Positions 1 through 10,532 of a DNA stretch of 64,000 bases are shown one piece after another. This DNA is from Eutrigla gurnardus (taxonomy: Eukaryota; Chordata; Actinopteri; Perciformes; Triglidae), in NCBI GenBank assembly GCA_963514095.1, contig OY741264.1, forward strand, positions 30,349,598 through 30,413,597. The letters are read 5' to 3'. Under the pieces are notes generated by a model. That model worked only from the letters and a program-made list of their open reading frames with translations. It ran no database searches and was not told the origin of the DNA. The translations under genes were made by a program, and so were the position numbers. Position 1 is the stretch's first letter. Every line of letters begins with the position of its first letter.

Positions 1-545
1 CAAATCCCCATTGTCAGATTTCCCCTCTGCTGCAAATAAACACACACTATCTACTCCCCACCCCCACTTTCAGGTAACCATAGTGATGTAAATTAGCACT
101 CGGGTGCTAATTTAGTCAGGTCTTTACTTGTAAATCTTTACTATAAATCGATGGTTTATAGTAATATATAAATCATATTATTGAATTCAGCATGAATGGT
201 TGTTTGTCTCTACATGTAGGCCCTGCGATAGACTGGCGTCCTGTCCAGGGTGTACCTTGCCTTCGCCCATTGACAGCTGGGATCGGCTCCAGCCCCACCG
301 TGACCCTGAATACAGGATAAGCGGTAGACAATGGATGGATGGATGGATGGATATTATTGAATTCTATGAATCAACATCATGAAAGTAAGTACCAAACTGT
401 GATAGTTGAATAACATCACCTTTGTATTCATCACATATCCTGTACATATGATACATACCCCACAAATTCATATGACACATTTATTTTGGAAAATCGAGCC
501 TATACTCCTTATTCATGAACGCATTGAATAATAATATAATAACAT
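1..545. repeat. Duplicon end block, non-coding
   Basis: This AT-rich block has no supported gene. It is the inverted counterpart of about 40040-40440, and parts recur at 47490-47820. It marks the outer edge of unit A. A retroposon at 189-350 is inserted in this copy only; the copy near 40250 shows the empty site. Confidence 0.8.
189..350 (+). mobile_element. L2-tail-type retroposon fragment with 14-bp target duplication
   Basis: The segment contains the common teleost retroposon 3' tail (GACTGGCGTCCTGTCCAGGG type) and ends in a (TGGA)n run. It is flanked by perfect 14-bp repeats ATATTATTGAATTC at 175-188 and 351-364. The paralogous site near 40255 is empty, so it inserted after the units duplicated. 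Other copies are at 28809-28937 and 47824-48158. The family name is inferred from memory of the tail. Confidence 0.75.
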
Positions 546-1041
546 TTTGAAAATGTATTTAGATACTCACCGAGCTAGCAAACCATCATGTCCTGGGACG
601 AACATCCTCCTCCTCCTGTCATCAGCGCTGCAGCAGCTCCCCTCCTCCCATCGTCGCATCCCTGATAATTATTCATCACTGTCGCGGGTGAAAAACTCTA
701 CGGCGTCTTCCAAAGTCTTTCCTTTTACTTTAGATATCGTAAAAACACTAGAAACAACCCAAAAGAAGAGTAAATACAAGCCTTCTGTCGCGAGTGAAGC
801 GCTGGCTCGCTTGATTGACAGATTGTTCAGCCAATTCGGATCGCAGAATCACGGAAGAGGGCTTGTATTTTCTGTAAGAGTCTGACGGACACGGAAATAC
901 ACAGCATCCATAGTTAGCCCTCCGTGGTAAAGCGGTACAAAGCGATAAAAAAACAATAACAATATCTTATTCAGAGACTCTCAAAGTAAAAACATGGCGT
1001 GTTATGGATGATTACCAGAGTTAGCGTGCTCGTGGGACTAA
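546..1041. repeat. Unit 5' block, non-coding duplicated sequence
   Basis: No gene is supported here. The block is shared with 33739-34130 (same strand) and in part with 47190-47480 (opposite strand). Short frames are open, but they differ between copies by frameshifts and stops, so coding is not supported. It leads directly into the LINE fragment. Confidence 0.7.
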
Positions 1042-1434
1042 ATGAAGTGGCTAATTTTTAGTGATGACCAAATGAAGCTTCAAAATAATATTACTTTCTC
1101 TCTCAACTTGTCTCGACTCCTACTTGACAACCCACAAATGATCTTTAGGTTGAGACTTGGGCATTGTGGGCTGAATCAATCTTTGTATGTTTTTAGAAAG
1201 CATCATAATGGGCTTTGTGAGTGTGGAAACTCTGAAACTCTGAGTGTTGAACATGTTTTATTGAAATGTAACAAATATACCACAGAAAGGAGCATTTTAT
1301 ATAAGAGTGTATCAGATTTGGGAGTTCTGTCATTTTCAGATAAATCTTTATTGGGTCAAAATAAGAATCACCACTTGATTGCTAAAGTAGTATTCCAGTT
1401 TTTACAAGATACAGGACTGTATATGAACATTTGA
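1042..1434 (+). pseudogene. Non-LTR retrotransposon ORF2 C-terminal fragment, copy 1
   Basis: The open frame carries the cysteine/histidine-rich tail typical of LINE ORF2 proteins: a GHCGLN motif, then CECG, then ETLSVEHVLLKC. This lies beyond the reverse transcriptase in such proteins; no RT or endonuclease is present here. The same fragment occurs at 11856-12176, 34403-34723 and 46595-46915 (minus), so it was duplicated with the zinc-finger units rather than inserted four times. Copy 1 has a two-codon insertion (ETLSVEHV against ETVEHV). It is a dead fragment; the clade is not resolved. Confidence 0.75.
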
Positions 1435-1768
1435 AGCAATATTATCCTTAGAGTGTGTAACCCTTGTTACTATGTAATAACAGAGCACAGGTGAGTAGCA
1501 ATCAATACTAATGACTGGACTAGTAGCAGAAGACTAAGTTTGTAAGAGCCCTTATGTGTCGGATACTTAAAAAACCACAGGCAACGATGGTTTGAGGTTT
1601 TTTTGTGTGGCCACTGTTATTATAAACAAAGAGCACAATGAAAATACAACATTGGTTTACAAAACATTCAATGAAAAATAACAAACTAAAATAATAAAGC
1701 CGGCAAAAATAAAACCCTCTGTTCCCAAAGTTGGTGTTGGGGCCCTTTTCCGATCAATGTCAAGCGAA

Positions 1769-2010
1769 TCAGTGTTTGTTTTGTCCTACCTCACCGTCCG
1801 TGAGGAAGGGGAAAGCAGGCGATCCTTCGCCACGCTCAGCATTCAATACCAGTCGTTCGATGTAGCTCGCCACCCAGCTCACACTGGGAGATCTATGGGT
1901 CTTGGAGTCTGCAAAGAGTCTCTGGATTTCTGGAACATCACACGAATCGCTCCAATGGACGGTGGAACTGGCTGGTACCTCATTTAAAGATGTCATGGAA
2001 AAAACCTGAC
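1769..2010 (-). CDS. Candidate 3' exon of unknown protein inside the 2.7-kb insertion
   Basis: On the minus strand a splice-acceptor-like tract (CCTGTCTGTAG) precedes an open frame of about 80 codons that ends in a stop at 1769-1771. The composition looks protein-like, with motifs such as VHWSDSCDVPEIQRLF and WVASYIERLVLN, but I do not recognise the family. The opposite strand is also open for most of this length, which weakens the call. If real, it would be the last exon of a gene whose first exon lies near 3710. Confidence 0.3.
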
Positions 2011-2070
2011 CTACAGACAGGTCAAAGGGAATCCAAAATATTTCGTTATAGTCACACTATCGGTGTAAAC

Positions 2071-2917
2071 TAGGGCTGAACGATATGGACAAAATTTCAT
2101 ATCTCGATATTCATGCCAGATATCTCGATATTGATATGATACGACATGACTATGGGTTCGGTGAAAACCAAATATTTTTCAGAAAAATAAAAACATCATA
2201 ATACGAAAGAATGTGGAAACTGCAGTTTTATTGATGATACCTCACTGCCAGTCATCAACATTAACATAAAGTCACCCATCAAATAACAAATCAAACATTT
2301 TAGACTGTGTACACGGGTAACATGACTTTTGCAATGTGGTATGTTATAGCGTCTGTAATGTCTTTATGTCTGGTGGACGCCGACTCATACGCTGTAACGC
2401 TACTGAACGCATTGCAATACACGCCGAACACAACCTGCACAACACCTCGCTCTGGTTGACATCATCGTTATTGAATCCAAAATACCTCCAAATAACGGAG
2501 GATGATTTATGTTTTGGCACCAAATCAGATTCAGCACCGCTACTGGCCGCATTATCTTCCGCACTCGTCTCACTTTTCTGTCTTTCTTTTGGATTTCCCC
2601 GCTGCGTATGTTGCGTCTGCGTCTCGGATTCCGTCTCCCTCGCTCCCGCGGCGGGAGTCCCGCCCTCGTATGTTCGTCATTGGTTGGCTTCAGCTGTCGA
2701 TCCACAGCAAGCATGAAGTAAGGTTTGTGGTTGGCTGGCCATAGCGGTGCATTCAAGGGCAATCGTAAAAATTAAGTTTATTGTGACTGGCGGAGCTTTA
2801 CATGCAGGGCGAGCGCGGGGGAAATCTATATCGTTTATATCGTTGCTTTTTCGATATTAATATCTAGAATGTTCATATCTCGATAACGATACGATAACGA
2901 TATATCGTTCAGCCCTA
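2071..2917. mobile_element. Non-autonomous hAT-type element
   Basis: An 847-bp element with ends TAGGGCTGAACGATAT and ATATCGTTCAGCCCTA, flanked by perfect 8-bp repeats GTGTAAAC (2063-2070 and 2918-2925). The 8-bp duplication and TAGGG ends fit the hAT superfamily. No transposase-like frame is recognisable; open frames at 2336-2762 overlap on both strands and are not supported. Related ends occur at 12365-13537. Confidence 0.85.
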
Positions 2918-3709
2918 GTGTAAACCATGTTCCTTTTCTTATTTCCTATTAATCTTTTTTACCAATCAATAACACTTCTTTGCATTAACTGGTTCAAATC
3001 ACATGCTCAAAAAGGCTTAGTTGTACAACAAAAATCCATCTTTAGTTCAAGTGTTCATTTGCAGTTGTGAAACTGTAAATACATTTAAAGTGCTTCTTAT
3101 AATTACATTCAAGTATTCAAAAGACTGTAGATACTTAATAACCATTTCAAGAACTGAAATCACATTAGCGACTAACACCAGATCATTTTACAAAAGTGAA
3201 AAAATAGTATATAGTACCCCTTTAATTTGGTGGAAAAACTGCATTAATTGCATTAAATATGCATAGCAACAAAGAGGCATTAAGGCTTCACGTGCTTAGC
3301 TATCTCTCCTTGCACAGGTAACATGAGAGAATGCACTAAATATTGACCTCTTTAATTACCACAAACATGAATTAAACATCAATCAATAATCTCAATCTTT
3401 TCTCAAACATATAAACAACAGTTTAGGAAAATAACAGCCTCCAGCATACAACAATTTAACTAGTAAGTGTTTCAAAAGTTTGCATATATGACACCAACTA
3501 ATCATGCCAGCTAAAGGCTAAATCCAACAGATAGGCCGCTAGCATTACAAAGCACAGTCTTAGATGGCTAGCACCATTAGCACCTTTTCATGGCTATCTG
3601 CAGCAATTACCTGAATATCAGCTGCCTGTATCATTAAACAATTAGGTTGAACGTGAAAATCAGGCGCATTTAAAATTAACCGAACTGAATAAAGAGTGTT
3701 TTCACTCAC

Positions 3710-4146
3710 CGACAAGTCATCTATCATCGAGCTTTACCGCATTTCACCTCGCCAGATGGGCGAAAATCATCCCGTCTCTCACGCTGCTTCGTTGGATGAC
3801 GCAGATTTAATATAGACCGGACCGCACACAAACGGCTAGCATACGTCCGCAAACCAGAAAGTAATGACAGGAAGTAAGCTACAAGGATGATCACCTGGGC
3901 CTCACGGGGCTCACTGATTGGCTACAAGGGAAGTCCGTTCTGTGGAGCTCTTTACAGCAACATATACTATACTGGTTGAGTACAAAACGGTTTTCAAAAT
4001 AAAATGACTTATTTCAAAATAAAACGAATTGTTTTAAGGCTTTTGTTTTTAATGACTAATGAATTGTTCACTTCACATTTTAATTAAATTACTTAAAGGG
4101 TGAGTTTTGATACTAAGGGGATATCATTTTAGAGCCTGGGCTACAA
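3710..4146 (-). other. CpG-rich candidate first exon/promoter of the 2.7-kb insertion
   Basis: On the minus strand this more GC-rich stretch ends in a good splice donor (GTGAGT, complement of 3704-3709). It could be the non-coding first exon paired with the exon at 1769-2010. Only the donor context and base composition support this. Confidence 0.25.
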
Positions 4147-4744
4147 GTGATTTCCTGAGGAGGGCAGTAATACGCCCAGAAGCGTCTAAACTGCCGGAAA
4201 TCCAAACGAAGAAGAAGAACCCACATGCGCGCGCACCGATAAGCGCAGCTTTGAACCATTTTTCGAAGCAGTCACGTGGGTGTGCGTGATTTGTTTCAAT
4301 ACAAGCTCCGAAGCAGAGGTAACATACCCGCAGGACGTCTTAACGGACTTTCACCGACCGGACTCGCGCCGTGAAGCGATCTCAAGTAAGAGTGTTTGTC
4401 TGGGCAGAGACCGGACAGCTGCCGTGCGTGTTTAATGAATCCCTCTCGGTGTGTGACGTTTACCGGACCGCCGAGTCCCGTTTCATGTGGTTGAGACCAC
4501 CTCACCTTAACCCGCCACGCTGTTTTCGTGCCGCGGCCGACGAACCCGGGTTCGGTCGCCGGGCTTCTGGGTGATAAAGGACAGCTGTTGTATGTTACAG
4601 GCAGCCAGGTTTCCCTCCTGCGGTCTTCTTTCCTCGTTCCTTTGTTCCGTCTCCGCGGGCTCGTCCGCCATCTTGCCCTGCTGCTCCTCTCCCGCCTTCT
4701 TCACCGGAACCAAAGAGTATAGACACCAAGAGGCGAATTTAATG
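4147..4744 (+). promoter_or_regulatory. CpG-rich promoter and 5' exon region of zinc-finger gene A
   Basis: This block is conserved upstream of gene C (45420-46580, inverted) and in part at 12190-12364. It holds many CpGs, a CACGTG-containing E-box near 4270, candidate donors CAGAG/GTAACA (near 4319) and CTCAA/GTAAGAG (GT at 4386), and on the minus strand a YY1-type AAGATGGCGG (4665-4674). The donors and the acceptor at 5407 suggest a short first exon spliced to the finger exon. The transcription start is not determinable. An antisense frame from the ATGGCGG is discussed in the findings. Confidence 0.6.
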
Positions 4745-5060
4745 CATTTCCATTTAGCTAAGTAGCAGACGCTTTTATCTAAAGCGACTTAGAATAAGTA
4801 CATTTGTGTGAAGAGTGCAACAGTACATCTCTATCAGCACAGTGAGGATTCCAATCCGCCCGCTGGCTAAGATAACCCGTAGCTAGTAAACAACAGAGAT
4901 ACGTGCTATTAAGATACAGATTTGTGTTTTTTTTGGGAGGGAGAGAGGTAGTAGAGGGAGGAGGGTCAGCAGAGTCCAGGTGAACTCTGAACAACAGGGT
5001 CTTGGGTCTCTTATGGAGGATGGGAAGCGGTTCTGCGGTCAATGGAACGAACATCTGTGT
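4745..5060 (-). repeat. Teleost retroposon tail in the gene A intron
   Basis: On the minus strand this carries the widespread fish motif AAGTCGCTTT(A/G)GATAAAAGCGTCTGC near its end. The same segment is in the intron of gene C (about 45060-45420) and, in part, B and D. The antisense open frame over it is not conserved between copies. Confidence 0.5.
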
Positions 5061-5407
5061 CCTTTGGATTGAAAGTGACTGGTAAACTTCCCATCATGCA
5101 TTGGGAAACTAGTAGCGCCTATGAAATCCGTTTAGTTTTTCCCATATTTCCCATATATTGAGTAGCTGTGAGCAATACTAATTGTAATAATCATATATTA
5201 ATTTCTGTAATTGTTTGTCCAGTCTCTAGCAGAAACATTTGCCAAATCAAGCATTATGTTAAACTGATTTAGAAAATAACATTTATTGTAATGAAAAATG
5301 TAGGGTTTTAACATTTATTTTGTGTAACAAGTTTTTTTTTTTTACCTGTGACTAAGTGCTCAGCTGTTTTACTAACATCTCCATGTGATGTTACTGTTTT
5401 CATGCAG
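5061..5407 (+). other. Intron 3' part of gene A
   Basis: Non-coding AT-rich intron sequence shared with B, C and D. It ends in a polypyrimidine tract and acceptor TTTTCATGCAG immediately before the coding exon. Confidence 0.6.
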
Positions 5408-5421
5408 ACGTCCAGCAGCTG

Positions 5422-6912
5422 ATGGCGTGTAAAGAAGAGGTTCCCTTTGAGCAGCAGGACTGGGGCTCCAGCCTGGACCAGGAGGATCCAGAGCCCCCAC
5501 ACATCAAAGAGGAACGGGAGGAAGTCTGGATCAGTCAGGAGGGAGATCAGCTTCAAGGGCTGGAGGAGGCTGATATCAAGTTCCCAGTCATTCTTGTCCC
5601 TGTGAAGAGTGAAGAAGATGAAGATGATGAAGAGAAGCCTCAGTTCTCAGGGCTGGCTTCAGCTGCAGCCAGCAGCTCAACTGAACAGATGAAAACAGAA
5701 GCTGGTGAAGGGGACTGTGGAGGACCAGAATCACAACCAGATACTGATGACATGACTGAAGACTCTTTTGACATTGATGACATGACTGAAGACTCCTCTG
5801 ATGACAGTGATGATTGGCAGGAGACCAGAGAACCTCAGTCAGGTTTAAAGGCTTGGACCGATGATGAAGTCCCTGACAGTGATTCTAGATGTAGTACTGG
5901 TGAGAAACCATTCAGATGCTCCGCATGTGGGAAAACATTTGACAATAGACAATATATGAAGATACACATGAGAACTCACACAGGAGAAAAACCTTTTAGC
6001 TGCTCAGTTTGTAAGAAATCTTTCACGCGGAGCGCAAGCTTAAAGAGACACATGAGAACTCACACAGGAGAGAAACCTTTTAGCTGCTCAGTTTGCAAGA
6101 AAACTTTTACAGAAAGTGGAAATTTAAACGCACACATGAGAACTCATACAGGAGAAAAACCTTTCAGCTGTTCAGTCTGTAAGAAATCTTTGACGCAGAG
6201 CACAAGCTTAAAGGCACACATGGCAACTCATACAGGAGAAAAACCTTTCAGCTGTTCAGTTTGTCAGAAAACTTTCACGCACAGAGAAGGCTTAAAGCTA
6301 CACATGAGAACTCACACAGGAGACACACCTTTTAGCTGCTCAGTTTGTAAGAAAACTTTCACGCGGGGAGGAAGCTTAAAGATACACATGAGAACTCACA
6401 CAGGAGAAAAACCTTTCAGCTGTTCAGTTTGTAAGAAAACTTTCACGCAGAGAGAAGGCTTAAAGCTACACATGAGAACTCACACAGGAGACACACCTTT
6501 TAGCTGCTCAGTTTGTAAGAAAACTTTCACGCGGGGAGGAAGCTTAAAAACACACATGAGAACTCATACAGGAGAAAAACCTTTTAGCTGCTCAGTTTGT
6601 AAGAAATCGTTCACGCATGGAGGAAACTTAACGTTACACATGAGAACTCACACAGGAGAGAAACCTTTTAGCTGCTCAGTTTGTAAGAAAACTTTCACGC
6701 AGGGAGGAAGCTTAAAGACACACATGAGAACTCATACAGGAGAGAAACCTTTCAGTTGCTCAGTTTGTAAGAAATCTTTCACGGAGGGAAGAAGCTTAAA
6801 GACACACATGAGAACTCATACAGGAGAGAAACCTTTTAGCTGCTCAGTTTGTAAGAAATCTTTCACACAGGGAAGAAGCTTAAAGACACACATGAGAACT
6901 CATACAGGATAG
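5422..6912 (+). CDS. C2H2 zinc-finger protein A, 12 fingers
   Basis: Likely a nuclear sequence-specific DNA-binding regulator. Residues 1-163 are acidic and lack a finger (motifs QDWGSSLDQEDPEPPHIKEE and EDEDDEEKP). Twelve consecutive 28-residue C2H2 fingers follow from 5911 to the stop. Most are joined by TGEKP linkers; after fingers 5 and 7 the linker is TGDTP, because fingers 5-6 (6247-6414) and 7-8 (6415-6582) are a tandem duplication. Finger 4 has L in place of the conserved F. The exon starts after an acceptor at 5406-5407; reading upstream of the ATG gives VQQL in frame with a split first codon, so in family members an upstream coding exon normally precedes it. None was found here, so the true start may be this ATG. 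Helix positions differ between fingers while backbones are nearly identical. The stop (GGATAG for GGAGAG) is shared by the paralogues. Confidence 0.9.
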   Translation: MACKEEVPFEQQDWGSSLDQEDPEPPHIKEEREEVWISQEGDQLQGLEEADIKFPVILVPVKSEEDEDDEEKPQFSGLASAAASSSTEQMKTEAGEGDCGGPESQPDTDDMTEDSFDIDDMTEDSSDDSDDWQETREPQSGLKAWTDDEVPDSDSRCSTGEKPFRCSACGKTFDNRQYMKIHMRTHTGEKPFSCSVCKKSFTRSASLKRHMRTHTGEKPFSCSVCKKTFTESGNLNAHMRTHTGEKPFSCSVCKKSLTQSTSLKAHMATHTGEKPFSCSVCQKTFTHREGLKLHMRTHTGDTPFSCSVCKKTFTRGGSLKIHMRTHTGEKPFSCSVCKKTFTQREGLKLHMRTHTGDTPFSCSVCKKTFTRGGSLKTHMRTHTGEKPFSCSVCKKSFTHGGNLTLHMRTHTGEKPFSCSVCKKTFTQGGSLKTHMRTHTGEKPFSCSVCKKSFTEGRSLKTHMRTHTGEKPFSCSVCKKSFTQGRSLKTHMRTHTG

Positions 6913-7313
6913 AAATCTTTCAGCTGCTCAGTTTGTAAACAAGACTCGGTGAAACCTCGTATCTGGCTGGACCGTGTCTGGTCAATGTGCCTAATTTTCA
7001 GATAAGTCAAACTTCTCAACTCAACGATTATTTTGTTTAACACCACATGAAATGAAATCCATCTCTCTCTTGACTCGAACTTTTTCTACAATCTGCAGCC
7101 CACCAGTCAGTCACCATTGCAACACGTCATACTGTGATATTTTGGTATTTTCGGCTAAGTCAAGCCATGTGTGAATCATTCCTATAAATGCACGTTCACA
7201 GCTTTCTTCAGTAGACCACGATGTCGATCACAGATTTACTGATGCAGACGTGCGGCCGTGTACTTTTCACCAAGTCAGCTGCAGTGTCTGATGGACATGT
7301 ATGAGGAAATAAA
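6913..7313 (+). terminator. 3' UTR and poly(A) signal of gene A
   Basis: The sequence after the stop still encodes a degenerate finger start (FSCSVCK then QDSVKP), showing that the array was once longer. The conserved AATAAA at 7308-7313 recurs at 26047-26052 (B), 43055-43060 (C, minus) and near 33390 (remnant); it is deleted in D. Confidence 0.7.
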
Positions 7314-7487
7314 GCGTATTACATGCAAAAAAGGAAATACGGCTGAAAAGAGCGTGGCAGACAATTATGGCGGACCGTCTGAATGCAAAGCCTAAAAGTC
7401 TACATTTACTAACCACGGATCTTAACTGAATCCGTCATTATTGTACTATTCAAGCAGTGACTTGGTTTTTGTGTATTTGTGTGTGTG

Positions 7488-7648
7488 ACTGTCGCTGTAA
7501 CGCTTGCCCCTGGGTGATGTTGGGACTTTGAAATTGTGTTGACTCCGGAAATGTTGAGCGTATTCTAGTCCTGCTCAATGTGTTAAGTGTCCTGAGATGA
7601 CTTCTGTTGTGATTTGACACTAAACATAAAATTGAATTGAATTGAATT
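7488..7648 (+). mobile_element. Short retroposon with (ATTGA)n tail
   Basis: About 160 bp ending in AAATTGAATTGAATTGAATT is present after GTATTTGTGTGTG in unit A and in the collapsed unit (about 33575-33738). Units B (26220), C and D lack it. The tail is a common teleost LINE/SINE ending. Its sharing links the collapsed unit to A. Confidence 0.6.
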
Positions 7649-8659
7649 GTAACCTACTTTATTGAGCGGCCTGTACTAGATGGTCTTGGTGAATGAAACT
7701 TCCTCGTGTGTGCTTTAGAGCACATTATACTGGAATATCCGGGACTCTTATTTTGAGATGGCATGAACGGGAAATGTCCTGTTTGTAATGTGCTGCTATG
7801 AACTATGTGAGCGCAATAAAGGAGTGGCCACACATGTATTACTTCATATGTTGCCCTTCTGACTGACTTCATTGAAAACACCTTTGAAAATAATAATGGT
7901 CACAATGTTAAAAAAAATAACAGCAGGCTGATATGAAGCCTACCTGTGGTACTTTAATGCAGTTTCAGAAAATTAAGGCAAAATACATGGATAAGAACAT
8001 GCAGTCATAACTGCTGACTGAACAGAGGCTGGACTAGGAAGCAGGATTCGGGCTTAGCGAGGGAACTTCAGGCTTAACTCTGGGTTTTCCAGCTTCTTTT
8101 GTCTGTCATTTGTCTGAATGCAAAATAGAATTCCACCACTAGATGGGAGTAATTCCCACACACTGTCTCTTTAAGTAATACAATGTTGAATGGGCAGCAG
8201 CTTTCTTCCTCCAGTTAGTATTGATGCATTCAGAGAAGATGGATCCCTTGAATCTCCAAACTGTGTTCTGAAAAAGGTCCTCGTAAACAACAACAGGCCA
8301 CGTTTGAAAATAATAATGGTCAAAATGTTAAAATAATAACAGCAGGCTGATATGTAGCCTACCTGTGGTACTTTATGCAGTTTCAGAAAAATAAGGCAAA
8401 ATACATGGATAAGAACATGGAATAACTGTCAAAAAGACATCGGTTTCCGATCGGAGTGACTGCTGACTGAACAGAGGCTGTACTAGGAAGCAGGATTCGG
8501 GCTTAGCGAGGGAACTTCAGGCTTAACTCTGGGTTTTCCAGCTTCTTTTGTCTGTATGAAAAATAGAATTCCACCACTAGATGGGAGTAATTCCCACACA
8601 CTGTCTCTTTAAGTAATACAATGTTGACAGCAGCTTTCTTCCTGCATGTTAGTATTGAT
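7649..8659. repeat. Unit A 3' flank with 421-bp tandem duplication
   Basis: Non-coding. The segment starting TTTGAAAATAATAATGG at 7883 repeats from 8304, a period of 421 bp with several point differences and a small deletion. Units B, C and D carry one copy. No gene is supported. Confidence 0.75.
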
Positions 8660-9013
8660 AATAATAATAATGGATTGGATTTATATGGCGCTTTTCAAGA
8701 CACTCAAAGCACTCTGACAGGGTTCCAGGTTCCATTCATTCACACACAGTCATACCGGTGGTGGTAAACTACGATAGTAGCCACAGCTGCCCTGGGACAG
8801 ACTGACGGAAGCTTGGCTGCCATTCTGCGCCTACGGCCCCTCCGACCACCACCTCCAACATACAGCAGTCATACACATTCACACGAGGCAAGCTGGGTGA
8901 AGTGTCTTTCCCAACGACACAACGACCATGACACAGTGACAAGGGCGGGGATCTAACCGCCGTCCCTCCGAACATTGGCCAACCCGCTCTACCAACTGAG
9001 CCACAGTCGCCTC
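8660..9013 (-). mobile_element. tRNA-derived SINE, minus strand, full length
   Basis: On the minus strand it starts with pol III A-box-like TGGCTCAGTTGGTAGAGCG and a B-box region, degenerate here (GGTTAGATCCC for GGTTCGATCCC), and ends GGCGCCATATAAATCCAATCC followed by (ATT)n. Copies sit at the same unit position in C (41955-42309) and D (59395-59512, truncated) but not in B, nor in the first half of the A duplication (near 8220). It is a SINE and not a tRNA gene. Confidence 0.85.
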
Positions 9014-9311
9014 CATGCATCCAGAGAAGATGGATCCCTTGAATCTCCAAACTGTGTTCTGAAAAAGGTCCTCGTAAACAACAACAGGCCACGTTTGTGA
9101 AGAATATCGAAGCAGGAATTGAGAGTTAAACTCACACACACGTTTCTGGTCTAGTCCTCATGGGGCCCTCCGCTATGACCTCACTGTAAGTGACTTTAAA
9201 GTTATGGATTGTTATTTACATACACTTTGAAGGCATACAAATAAAATAATAACTAATTGATATCACCCTGAAACTTCCCCAGTTGATTACTGACAGTAAG
9301 TCAATTACTTC
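9014..9311. repeat. Unit A 3' flank, non-coding
   Basis: Duplicated flank shared with 27345-27640, 41650-41950 and 59170-59390 (the last two inverted). No gene is seen. Confidence 0.6.
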
Positions 9312-10532
9312 AATTTTTTTTTAAGATTATTTTTTCGGCTAGAGCGCCGTTCAAGCCTTTTATTGTTTTATACAGACAGTGTGAAAACAGCGAGCGAGAG
9401 AGAGAGAGAGAAGATATTGCGGGAAACTGATCCCGGGCCAGGAGTCGAACCCGGGATCGCCGCGTCGAGGACGTTGAGCCTCTGTATATGGGGCGGCTGC
9501 CCTAACCACTGCGCCACCGGCAGTATTGGGCAAGTCACTTCAAAAGCGTAATTCATTATTTATTACTTGTTACTGTCATTTCAAAGTAATTAGTTACATT
9601 ACAATATTACTGTATTTGAATTGTAAGGCATTACACTAGGCCTACTTTTGCATTACTTTTCGCCAAAAGAAAAGGAAATATGGATATTTTGTTCTCAATA
9701 GATCTTCTTGTGTTCAATGCAGCTAATTACACAGCAGGATGTGATGTTTTTCGCTTCAAAATAAAAGAACGAAAACCGGAAAATGACTCGTATCCCGTTA
9801 TTCGTTTTAAAAACGGAAAACGAGAAACGGAAAAACACTCGTTAACTGATATTAGTTATTGTGTTCATGAATGGGATTCGGGGATGAAATAACACTGCCA
9901 TTTTTCATTCCAGATTGTCCGTACGTCTTTTTAATGACCCGGAAGGCGCTGTGTTATGCTGCGAAATTACCTGAAAGCCTACCTGAGACATTTAGGGGGA
10001 ACTCTAAAACACTGTTCATAACCGCTCTGACAGCGTCTGACGCTCGCGTTTTGAAGTAAACCTACTGTTTTAAACTCGCACCAAAAGCGTTATGACGCGG
10101 ATATAAAAGCGGTTCAAAACCGACGGGGAGAATCGGAGCCTCCGCCTTTTCGCCCCTGCCCTCAGCTGTTGATCCTCGGTGTGCCGGGTCGGCTGCGCTC
10201 TGACCGACCGGAAGCCGCTCCATGAGTCGGTGTCCAGCTCATGGAGCCTGCTAACAGCGATTTATTAACATAGTGTAGAGTTACACGGACCGGCTTTCAC
10301 ACTTTTCCAAAAGTGGAGCGTATGCCCATCTCACGATCGCGAATGTAGAGTCAATTGATTTCGGGTTTTAAATGCATTGTAACGCGTGTTACTGAGATTT
10401 GTACCGAGTAAAATATTACCAATTTTGTTTTTGTAATGCCTTACATTACCCCGTTACAGCAAAACGTAATGCATTACAGTAATGCATTACTTTTGTAACA
10501 CGTTACTCCCAACACTGGCCACCGGCCGCCCC
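9312..10532 (-). mobile_element. tRNA-derived SINE (second family) split by a hAT
   Basis: On the minus strand the head reads TGGCGCAGTGGTTAGGGCAG with B box GGTTCGACTCC, typical of a common fish tRNA-SINE. The whole is bracketed by a 17-bp target duplication, AGTAAGTCAATTAYTTC (9295-9311 and 10533-10549). The SINE body is 9312-9520 plus a few bases after 10525; a hAT occupies 9521-10517. A second copy is at 53590-53745. Confidence 0.85.
9521..10517. mobile_element. hAT-type element nested in the SINE
   Basis: A 997-bp element with ends CAGTATTGGGCAAGT and ACGTTACTCCCAACACTG, flanked by perfect 8-bp repeats GCCACCGG (9513-9520 and 10518-10525). The middle has short plus-strand frames (9680-10059) without a recognisable domain. 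It belongs to the widespread CAGTGTTGGG fish family; non-autonomous. Confidence 0.85.

Larger units (their letters stand above)
1456..4146 (-). mobile_element. 2.7-kb inserted element of unknown family
   Basis: Units B and C read CCTTAGAGTGATTTCCTGAGG without a break. In unit A the same sequence is split at GTG by 2,691 bp, giving a 3-bp duplication (1453-1455 and 4147-4149). The ends show weak inverted similarity (TGTAACCC and, on the other strand, TTGTAGCCC). It contains a candidate minus-strand 3' exon (1769-2010), a CpG-rich candidate first exon (3710-4146) and a nested hAT (2071-2917). The AT-rich stretch 2926-3660 holds nothing recognisable. A DNA transposon or a captured gene fragment are both possible. 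Confidence 0.55.

Noticed and set aside
547..885. 112-codon frame at the unit start as a host gene
   Set aside because: The frame is broken in the copies at 33771 and 47329, and no domain is recognisable.
2336..2762. Overlapping frames inside the hAT at 2071-2917
   Set aside because: Open on both strands, no domain, and confined to a non-autonomous element.
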